NCBI GenBank assembly: GCA_013154225.1 | Contig: JAADCW010000093.1 | Coordinates: forward strand, 1 to 5,600 | Direction: 5' to 3' | DNA from: Chloroflexota bacterium | GTDB lineage: Bacteria > Chloroflexota > Anaerolineae > Anaerolineales > DRMV01 | Length of the DNA stretch: 5,600 bases | Shown here: positions 1 through 4,592 of the stretch, in pieces | Layout of the letters: every line of letters starts with the position of its first letter | Position numbering within the stretch: the stretch's first letter is position 1 | Notes under the pieces: model-generated | Databases searched by the model: none | Told to the model about the DNA's origin: nothing | The model's input: only the letters and a program-made list of their open reading frames with translations | Position numbers and translations under genes: made by a program

Positions 1-104
1 AGGTTTACGAAGGCGAAGGCCACGGCTTCCGCAAACCCGAAACCCTGGAAGACTTTTACAGCACCATGGAGCGGTTTTTGCAGAAGTATGTCTTGTTTGC
101 GTAA
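1..104 (+). CDS. S9-family serine peptidase, C-terminal end (partial)
   Basis: The frame beginning at base 3 is open from the left edge and ends in TAA at 102-104, giving 33 residues. It contains YEGEGHGFRKPET followed by DFYSTMERFLQKY. The GEGHGF motif, followed about ten residues later by an amphipathic helix of the DFY..MERFL type, is the usual C-terminus of prolyl-oligopeptidase/acylaminoacyl-peptidase alpha/beta hydrolases (S9). The His of GHGF completes the Ser-Asp-His triad; the Ser and Asp would lie to the left of the window. Such enzymes cleave short peptides. Another alpha/beta hydrolase of the dienelactone-hydrolase type is possible, but the spacing from GHGF to the stop fits S9 better. 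The gene converges with the DHOD-like gene, and a hairpin lies between them. Confidence 0.8.
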   Translation, partial: VYEGEGHGFRKPETLEDFYSTMERFLQKYVLFA

Positions 105-110
105 GTCAGA

Positions 111-214
111 ACGCAAATGGACGCCGATGGCAAGGGATAAACGCAGATAACTTGGCGTCTCCGTGCCCCTTCGCGCCTCCGCGCCCCTCTGCGTCTCTGT
201 GCCTTTGCGCCCCT
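111..214. repeat. Bipartite degenerate tandem repeat (ACGCAGATRR units, then GCGTCTCC units)
   Basis: Positions 111-150 read as four 10-mers in register: acgcaaatgg, acgccgatgg, the diverged caagggataa, and acgcagataa. Positions 155-214 switch to pyrimidine-rich units of alternating 8 and 10 bases: gcgtctcc, gtgccccttc, gcgcctcc, gcgcccctct, gcgtctct, gtgccttt, gcgcccct. Read as 18-mers, 155-172 and 173-190 differ at four positions. The halves are partly complementary: acgcaga (141-147) can pair with tctgcgt (188-194), so the element could fold into an imperfect hairpin. It does not look coding. Its composition resembles dispersed noncoding repeats seen between genes in some environmental bacterial genomes. 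A single copy in this window cannot prove dispersal. Confidence 0.6.
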
Positions 215-223
215 AAAAACAAC

Positions 224-250
224 AGGGCGAGGCTTTTGCAGCCTCGCCCT
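224..250 (-). terminator. Rho-independent terminator of the DHOD-like gene, probably bidirectional
   Basis: Agggcgaggct (224-234) and agcctcgccct (240-250) form a perfect 11-bp stem with a 5-nt loop. Read on the minus strand, the stem is followed by TGTTGTTTTTAG, a good U-tract. On the plus strand it is followed only by TTCGATT. It lies 26 nt beyond the stop of the minus-strand gene and also between two converging genes, so it probably serves mainly the DHOD-like operon and partly the S9 peptidase gene. Confidence 0.85.
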
Positions 251-276
251 TTCGATTAGGTGGAGAAAACCAGGGT

Positions 277-1371
277 TTAGTACGGCGATTCCAGCGCATC
301 CACCGGACAACGGGAAAGACACACGCCGCACTTGAAGCAGTTGTCTTCCACAATCGCGATTTTCTTGTTTTCGTCCAAATAGAGCGCGTCGTACACGCAG
401 CTGAGCACGCAGAAGTTACAGCCGGTGCACTTCTCCGGGATGAGGATGGGCGGCGCTTCCATGGTGGGGATTTGCTGGCGCAGGGTCAGGCCTTGCAAAT
501 CAGCAATGGAAGCGTAGCCGTTTTTGTCCATCCATTTGGCCAGTTGCTTGGCGATCTTGCCAAAGATGCCAGGGCCGCGGGTGATGGCCGCGGTGCAGAC
601 GCCCACAGCCGTCGCGCCGGCCATCAAGTATTCCACCACGTCGGTGCCCTTGCTGATGCCGCCCACACCAATGATAGGCACGTCCACCACGCGGGCAATG
701 TCATACACCATTCGCAGGGAAATGGGCTTGAGCGCGGGCCCCGACATCCAGCCGTGGCCATCTTTGCCGCCCATCACAGGGCGCCCACCGCGTTCAATAT
801 CAATGCCGAAAGCCGGGCCAAAGGAGTTGGTGGCTACGATGCCATCCACCCCGGCTTCCACCGCGGCAATGGCCGCATCTTGCGGCTCGCGGAAGGGGCT
901 CATTTTGACCATCACCGGCACATCCAGCGCCTCTTTGGCCGCACGGATGGCATCTTGCATGGGGCGGGGATCGTCTTCGATGTAATGGGTGCTGAGTTCC
1001 ACTGCATCGGCAAAGGGCGCAACTTTGGGGGCCAGTTGCGCGATTTCCTCCGCGGTGTAGCCCAGGCTGATGATCACCGGGATGCCCGCTTCATCGGCCA
1101 GGCGGCGGATTTCGGGAAATTCCACCTCCAGCCAATGCTCAGGGGGAAGTTCCGACCAAAGTTCGGTATTGAGGAAATAATTTTTGAAATCCCACATATT
1201 GGGCACAGGCACGTTGGCCGCGGTGGTGGAAATGGTCTTGGTGACCAACGCGGAAGCGCCCCCCTCAATACACGCTTTGGCCATTTTGGCATCACGCACG
1301 GGCGGACCTGCGGCAGGCATAATGGGGTGTGCCAAATCAAAGCCGAACAAACGGGTCGTCAAATCTGCCAT
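277..1371 (-). CDS. PreA/dihydroorotate-dehydrogenase-like FMN protein with C-terminal 2x[4Fe-4S] ferredoxin domain
   Basis: The protein has 364 residues. Residues 1 to about 290 match the DHOD/dihydropyrimidine dehydrogenase TIM barrel. Visible landmarks are VTKTIS near 43-48, VKMSP near 155-159, ATNSFG near 180-185, the motif GWMSGPALKPISLR near 207-220, and the FMN-phosphate loop GVGGI at 235-239. Residues 310-360 form a bacterial-type ferredoxin domain with two CxxCxxCxxxC motifs: Cys 315/318/321/325 and 345/348/351/355. This layout matches the C-terminal half of dihydropyrimidine dehydrogenase (PreA), an FMN barrel passing electrons to iron-sulfur clusters. The usual catalytic loop NLSCPH/NLSCPN reads ELSTHY at 125-130, so the catalytic Cys is replaced by Thr and the substrate-binding Asn by Glu. 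Pyrimidine reduction should therefore not be assumed. A cytoplasmic flavin- and FeS-dependent oxidoreductase of unknown substrate is the safest call. The ATG at 1371 has GGAGG five bases upstream; an in-frame TTG at 1383 overlaps that site and is unlikely. The gene is second in an operon, 17 nt after the DUF4230 gene. Confidence 0.88.
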   Translation of the reverse strand: MADLTTRLFGFDLAHPIMPAAGPPVRDAKMAKACIEGGASALVTKTISTTAANVPVPNMWDFKNYFLNTELWSELPPEHWLEVEFPEIRRLADEAGIPVIISLGYTAEEIAQLAPKVAPFADAVELSTHYIEDDPRPMQDAIRAAKEALDVPVMVKMSPFREPQDAAIAAVEAGVDGIVATNSFGPAFGIDIERGGRPVMGGKDGHGWMSGPALKPISLRMVYDIARVVDVPIIGVGGISKGTDVVEYLMAGATAVGVCTAAITRGPGIFGKIAKQLAKWMDKNGYASIADLQGLTLRQQIPTMEAPPILIPEKCTGCNFCVLSCVYDALYLDENKKIAIVEDNCFKCGVCLSRCPVDALESPY

Positions 1372-1376
1372 GAGAG

Positions 1377-1381
1377 CCTCC
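1377..1381 (-). promoter_or_regulatory. Shine-Dalgarno site that fixes the start of the DHOD-like gene
   Basis: On the minus strand, GGAGG is followed by CTCTC and then the ATG at 1371-1369. The five-base spacing is ideal. The in-frame TTG at 1383-1381 overlaps this site, so the downstream ATG is the better start. Confidence 0.85.
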
Positions 1382-1388
1382 AATTAGG

Positions 1389-2126
1389 TCAAGGAGTAGG
1401 TTGGGCCGTGGGGACCGGCGTGCCTTCAACGAAGAGAACTTCGTGAAAGCCTAAATCACGGAACAAAATGGTGAGGTATGCTTCTGCATTTCGCTTGGCC
1501 ACGTCTAAAATGCCATCATCCAGCGCGGCCTGAAGGATTTCTCGCTCGGCCACCTGCCGAGCCGCGGTTTCCAATTGAATATCGCCGTGGGTGAGCAAAC
1601 CGGTTTCGCGGTCATAAACATAGGATTTCTGATTATCCAGCGTTGCCACAAACACCTCGGGTTCGGGAAGGCGCACATAAAGCACGCCGTTCTCCACCCA
1701 CAAATCTTGGGGTTGTAGTTTGGCCAAATCTACCCCTGCAATGACAACCCCATGAGCCACAAACAACAGCCGATCGCCAAAGAGGAAACTCAGCCCCTTT
1801 TGCCCTTCTTCAGCCGTGACCACCTTCTCCACGGTGTATTGGACGGTTTCCAGCCGCGCCAGGCTGCGCACGCTGTGGATGATGGTCACCGGGTCGGGCA
1901 TCACCGTGGGCGTGGGGTGCAGCACTTCCGACACCTGGGTGCTCAACGCCCCTACGGGCTGAAGGGCCTGCGCCACTTGCGTTCCCAGGCTGTTGACAGG
2001 CTGCGCCATGCTATCGGCCGTTTGCTGCAATGCAGATACTGTGCTGTAGGCAAACCATCCCAAAATAGCCAGGGCACCCAAGCCAATGAGCCAAGCCAAA
2101 CAAGAACCCCGATTGTTGTTTTCCAT
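1389..2126 (-). CDS. Membrane-anchored DUF4230 domain protein
   Basis: The protein has 245 residues. A short polar N-terminus (MENNNRGS) precedes one hydrophobic segment at about 9-28 (CLAWLIGLGALAILGWFAY), most likely an uncleaved anchor. Residues 31-80 form a Gln/Ser/Val-rich stalk ending in the Pro-rich stretch HPTPTVMPDP. Residues about 80-233 carry the DUF4230 pattern: LARLETVQYTVEKVV, then VAHGVVIAGVDLAKLQ, then a beta pair VENGVLYVRLPEPEVF, the YVYDRETGLL stretch, and a C-terminal helix with ILDVAKRNAEAYLTILFRDLGF before a final strand. The protein ends in VPTAQPTP. DUF4230 has no established function; the topology suggests the domain faces outside the cytoplasm. The frame stays open upstream to 2360, but the ATG at 2126 directly precedes the anchor, has GGCAGG six bases upstream, and lies downstream of a good promoter. 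It is the first gene of an operon with the DHOD-like gene. Confidence 0.85.
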   Translation of the reverse strand: MENNNRGSCLAWLIGLGALAILGWFAYSTVSALQQTADSMAQPVNSLGTQVAQALQPVGALSTQVSEVLHPTPTVMPDPVTIIHSVRSLARLETVQYTVEKVVTAEEGQKGLSFLFGDRLLFVAHGVVIAGVDLAKLQPQDLWVENGVLYVRLPEPEVFVATLDNQKSYVYDRETGLLTHGDIQLETAARQVAEREILQAALDDGILDVAKRNAEAYLTILFRDLGFHEVLFVEGTPVPTAQPTP

Positions 2127-2220
2127 TTCAAACCTGCCTTTTTCCTGCGCCACACCGGCGCCAACAAGAACCTGAAAACGGCCACATGCCACGATTTTCG
2201 GCGGTTTTGTGGTAGGATGA

Positions 2221-2251
2221 ATTATACTATACAGCGCATCTTTTCTGACAA
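2221..2251 (-). promoter_or_regulatory. Sigma-70-type promoter for the DUF4230 / DHOD-like operon
   Basis: On the minus strand, TTGTCA (2251-2246) and a perfect TATAAT (2226-2221) are separated by 19 bases, slightly longer than optimal. Transcription would start near 2214, leaving a leader of roughly 88 nt before the ATG at 2126. I saw no convincing riboswitch or attenuator in that leader. On the plus strand the same segment contains TATACT (2223-2228) and TATACA (2228-2233), which might serve the DUF503 gene, but no good -35 box lies at the right distance. Confidence 0.6.
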
Positions 2252-2308
2252 GCGGCAACCCGAAGGCGATTGCCGAGCGGGTATTTTGTGGTCGCATTTT
2301 GAGGAACC

Positions 2309-2593
2309 ATGCATGTTGGCGTACTGACTTTGTGGCTGCACCTGCCCGGATGCACTTCACTCAAAGAAAAGCGGCGGCGGCTCAAGCCGTTGTTGCACCG
2401 CCTGCATCGCGAATTCAACATCTCGGTGGCCGAAGTCGGCGCCCAAGATGCCTGGCAGGAAGCCATCGTTGCGTGCGCGCTGGTAAGCAACGACCCCAAG
2501 CACGCCCAGCAAGCCTTACAAAAAGTCTTGCGCTGGGTCGAAACCCACTGGGGCGATGGCTGGATTGCCCAAGAACGCCTCGAACTCCGTTGA
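2309..2593 (+). CDS. DUF503 / YlxP-like small protein
   Basis: The protein has 94 residues, normal for the family. Residues 1-50 show the DUF503 signature: MHVGVLTLWLHLPGCTSLKE, a basic KEKRRRLKPLL stretch at about 19-29, then FNISVAEVGAQDAWQEA at 36-52. The second half has the family's VSNDPKHAQQALQKVLRWVE pattern at about 59-78. The family has a small alpha/beta fold. In Bacillus its member YlxP is encoded beside translation and ribosome-maturation genes (nusA-infB-rbfA), but its molecular role is not settled. Here it instead precedes an SDR gene with a 24-nt gap, suggesting cotranscription. GAGGA lies only three bases from the ATG, a tight and probably weak ribosome site. The next upstream in-frame alternative, a GTG at 2288, is followed by a stop, so the start is firm. 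Confidence 0.9.
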   Translation: MHVGVLTLWLHLPGCTSLKEKRRRLKPLLHRLHREFNISVAEVGAQDAWQEAIVACALVSNDPKHAQQALQKVLRWVETHWGDGWIAQERLELR

Positions 2594-2617
2594 ACGCCTT
2601 ACACGCAGGAGGAAATC

Positions 2618-3415
2618 ATGGATCTGGAACTCAAAGGCAAAAAAGCCTTGGTCACAGGCGCCAGCCGCGGGCTGGGCTTTGCGGTGGCACTGGCGTTAGC
2701 CCAAGAAGGCTGCGCAGTTGCCATCAATGGCCGAGATTACAACCGTTTAGAGGAAGCCGCAGAGCGCATTCGCGAAGCGGTCAACAACCGCGTGCCCGTC
2801 ATCCCCGTCACCGGCGACCTGGCCGCGCCCGATATGCCCGCGCTGGTGGTGCGTAAGGCCGCGGAAGCCCTCAAAGGGCTTGACCTGCTGGTCACCAACA
2901 CGGGCGGTCCGCCTGCCGACGCGTTCAAAAACATCACCGATGCCCAGTGGGACGACGCCATCAGCACCCTGCTCATGGCCCACGTGCGCCTCATCCGCGC
3001 GGCCCTGCCCTTTTTGGAACAGTCGGCCGCGCCCAGCGTGCTGGCCATCACTTCCTACTCTGTCAAACAACCCATCCCCGGGCTGGTGCTTTCCAACAGC
3101 GTGCGCGCGGCCACCGTCAACCTGGTCAAAACCCTGGCGCTGGAATTAGGCCCCAGCGGCATCCGCTTCAACGCCATCCTTCCGGGGTGGACGAAAACCG
3201 AGCGGGTGACCGAAATCATGGAAAGCCGCGCCAAGAACAACCACACCACGGTCAACGACGAAATCAAAAAGCAAACCCGCGAAATCGCGCTGGGGCGCAT
3301 GGCCGAACCCGAGGAATTTGCCAAACCCGCGGTGTTCCTGCTTTCCCCCGCGGCTTCTTACATCACCGGCGCCATGCTCACCGTGGACGGCGGGGCTTAC
3401 AAAGGGGTATGCTAA
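2618..3415 (+). CDS. Atypical short-chain dehydrogenase (SDR), FabG-like fold with altered catalytic residues
   Basis: The protein has 265 residues, typical for a classical SDR. The Rossmann cofactor motif TGASRGLG is at 13-20, an acidic GD at 66-67 follows beta-3, and NTGG at 94-97 replaces the usual NNAG. The C-terminal part has GIRFNAILPGW (181-191), LGRMAEPEEFA, and the closing ITGAMLTVDGGA. The catalytic Ser is present as S146 in AITSYS. At the spacing where FabG has YxxxK (+13 and +17 from that Ser), this protein has S159 and R163 in LSNSVRAA. This resembles the FabG-like SDR subgroup known for an imperfect catalytic tetrad, so a standard ketoacyl-ACP reductase activity should not be assigned. 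The substrate is unknown and the protein is presumably cytoplasmic. AGGAGG at 2607-2612, five bases before the ATG, fixes the start. It follows the DUF503 gene by 24 nt. Confidence 0.88.
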   Translation: MDLELKGKKALVTGASRGLGFAVALALAQEGCAVAINGRDYNRLEEAAERIREAVNNRVPVIPVTGDLAAPDMPALVVRKAAEALKGLDLLVTNTGGPPADAFKNITDAQWDDAISTLLMAHVRLIRAALPFLEQSAAPSVLAITSYSVKQPIPGLVLSNSVRAATVNLVKTLALELGPSGIRFNAILPGWTKTERVTEIMESRAKNNHTTVNDEIKKQTREIALGRMAEPEEFAKPAVFLLSPAASYITGAMLTVDGGAYKGVC

Positions 3416-3430
3416 CGGGCTCACCGCCCT

Positions 3431-3460
3431 TTGGACAAAACCCCGCTTTTATGGCATAAT
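3431..3460 (+). promoter_or_regulatory. Extended -10 promoter for the DsbA-like gene
   Basis: TTGGAC (3431-3436) and CATAAT (3455-3460) are separated by 18 bases, and TGG immediately before the -10 box gives an extended -10 element. The predicted start near 3467 leaves a leader of about 29 nt. The -35 box begins 15 nt after the SDR stop codon, so the thiol oxidoreductase gene probably has its own transcript in addition to any read-through. Confidence 0.6.
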
Positions 3461-3495
3461 CGCATCATCCCCTTTGCTTCTCTTCAGGAGGTCGC

Positions 3496-4257
3496 ATGGC
3501 CGCGAAGAAACGGAACAAACGAGCGCAAATCCGCGAACAACGGCTGGCTCGGCAACGCCGCGAGCGCATCATTGTCATGGTGGTCATCGCGGGTATCATT
3601 TTGATGGTGGGCGGGCTGCTGGTGCTTTCCTCTGCCCCTTCCCCTCAAGCCACCAGCGCGCCCAATGCTCCGACCGACATTATCCCCATCACGCCTGTGC
3701 CTCGGCCCAACGTCAACATGAACGCTGCCGGGGACCCCAACGCGCCGGTAACCATCATTGAATATTCCGACTTCCAATGCCCCTACTGCGGGCGGTTTGC
3801 CCGGGAAGTCGAACCGCTCATCGTAAAAAATTATGTGGATACCGGCAAAGTGCGCTTCATCTACCGCACGTTTGGCGACTGGATCGGCCCCGAATCGCTG
3901 TTGAGCGCAGAAGCCGCTTATTGCGCAGGCGATCAGGGTAAATTCTGGGAATTCCACGACATCTTGTTTGCGAACCAACACGGCGAAAACCAAGGCGCCT
4001 TTACCCGCGAGCGCATCGAAGCCATGGCTAAACTGCTGGGCCTCAATATGGACGAATTCCGGCAATGCCTGGATAGCCACAAATATCAAAAGCAAGCCAT
4101 GCAAGACCTGGCCGACGGCCAGGCCGCGGGCGTCCAAGGCACACCGTCGTTCATCATCATCGCGCCTGATGGCAGCCAAGAACTGGTGGTCGGCGCGCTG
4201 CCATACGATCAATTCAAAGAGCACATTGACGCGGCTTTAGCCAAGCAATCCAAATAA
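3496..4257 (+). CDS. Membrane-anchored DsbA-like thiol:disulfide oxidoreductase
   Basis: The protein has 253 residues. The N-terminus is strongly basic (residues 1-24, many Lys/Arg), followed by one membrane segment at about 25-45 (IIVMVVIAGIILMVGGLLVL). A Pro/Ala/Thr-rich linker spans 47-72. The positive-inside rule places the catalytic domain outside the cytoplasm. The thioredoxin-fold domain (about 73-250) has the active site CPYC at 95-98 after IIEYSDFQ, and the cis-proline loop TPSF at 216-219. Two further cysteines, C143 in AYCAGDQGKFW and C191 in RQCLDS, match positions that form a second disulfide in some actinobacterial DsbA proteins. The likely role is to introduce or rearrange disulfides in exported proteins. 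No DsbB or VKOR partner is in the window. AGGAGG (3486-3491) lies four bases before the ATG. It could alternatively be an isomerase-like member, but the CPYC site and single domain fit DsbA/BdbD. Confidence 0.93.
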   Translation: MAAKKRNKRAQIREQRLARQRRERIIVMVVIAGIILMVGGLLVLSSAPSPQATSAPNAPTDIIPITPVPRPNVNMNAAGDPNAPVTIIEYSDFQCPYCGRFAREVEPLIVKNYVDTGKVRFIYRTFGDWIGPESLLSAEAAYCAGDQGKFWEFHDILFANQHGENQGAFTRERIEAMAKLLGLNMDEFRQCLDSHKYQKQAMQDLADGQAAGVQGTPSFIIIAPDGSQELVVGALPYDQFKEHIDAALAKQSK

Positions 4258-4289
4258 AACCACGATTCCCCAACAAGCGGTTAAAACAA

Positions 4290-4323
4290 TCCAAGGGCGC
4301 AGCGAAATTGCTGCGCCCTTGGA
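4290..4323. terminator. Strong intergenic hairpin terminator between converging genes
   Basis: Tccaagggcgcagc (4290-4303) pairs perfectly with gctgcgcccttgga (4310-4323), giving 14 bp around a 6-nt loop GAAATT. It starts 33 nt after the DsbA-like stop codon. The plus-strand side has no U-tract (CGTGACGG follows), whereas the minus-strand side continues TTGTTTTAAC. It may therefore work best on transcripts arriving from the right while also ending or stabilising the DsbA-like mRNA. Confidence 0.8.
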
Positions 4324-4472
4324 CGTGACGGCCCCTTTGCAGTGCGCTGTGACGTTGGCTGCGACGTGGTGGTTACGGCAAAACAGGGTAGGTCACGATG
4401 CTTTTGTGATGTGCTGTGGGTTGCGGTGTCGCTGTGATGTCGGCAAGGCAATGTAGCGTTTCAACGTTGGTT
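4324..4472. other. Noncoding part of the convergent intergenic region with degenerate GCTGTGACGT-like words
   Basis: The gap between the DsbA-like and HD-GYP genes runs from 4258 to 4555. Apart from the hairpin at its left and a possible small ORF at its right, it holds no credible gene. I see four related 10-mers on the plus strand: gctgtgacgt (4346), gctgcgacgt (4358), tttgtgatgt (4403) and gctgtgatgt (4431). Their spacing is irregular, and they may be only skewed composition or decayed sequence. Confidence 0.4.
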
Positions 4473-4592
4473 TCAGTGGACCTTGTTGCTGACCCAGGAG
4501 CCGTCAGACACAAACGCATAGCACCCCATCTCTATGCAGTTGTGAGCAAAAGGTTTCAAGTCGGCACCCGTGGTTGAAGTTCTGGGCTCCAC
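4473..4592 (-). CDS. Possible small ORF, or out-of-frame tail, of unknown function
   Basis: On the minus strand, in a different frame from the HD-GYP gene, a GTG at 4592 opens 39 codons that overlap the last 37 bases of that gene and run past it to TGA at 4475-4473. The first residues are VEPRTSTTGADLKPF and the end is YAFVSDGSWVSNKVH; two Cys lie between in CIEMGC. The peptide looks protein-like. Over the 27 codons outside the overlap, I count G or C at 19 third positions but only 11 second positions, the bias expected of coding DNA in a GC-rich genome. There is no clear Shine-Dalgarno site. The frame is open further upstream to a TGA at 4619-4617, so it could also be the true C-terminus of a frameshifted HD-GYP gene. 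I do not recognise a family. Confidence 0.3.
   Translation of the reverse strand: MEPRTSTTGADLKPFAHNCIEMGCYAFVSDGSWVSNKVH

Noticed and set aside
111..214. CRISPR-like array
   Set aside because: Units are 8-10 bases, contiguous and degenerate, with no unique spacers of constant length and no cas genes nearby.
472..1446. Long plus-strand open frame (324 codons) opposite the DHOD-like gene
   Set aside because: It lies antisense to a gene with clear family motifs; its translation is His/Gly/Arg-rich without domains, as expected for the reverse complement of a GC-rich coding sequence.
2127..2360. N-terminal extension of the DUF4230 protein to a start at 2360
   Set aside because: The extension crosses the divergent promoter and overlaps the start of the DUF503 gene. 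The membrane anchor directly follows the ATG at 2126, which has its own ribosome site.
2747..3070. Minus-strand frames opposite the SDR gene
   Set aside because: They are antisense shadows of a strongly supported SDR and show no recognisable motif or ribosome site.
3417..3429. Small hairpin gggc-tcacc-gccc followed by TTT after the SDR gene
   Set aside because: The stem is only 4 bp; it is too weak to call a terminator, although a promoter for the next gene follows at once.
3484..4224. 246-codon minus-strand frame opposite the DsbA-like gene
   Set aside because: The plus strand carries CPYC, the cis-Pro loop, a membrane anchor and a strong ribosome site; the opposite frame has no family features.
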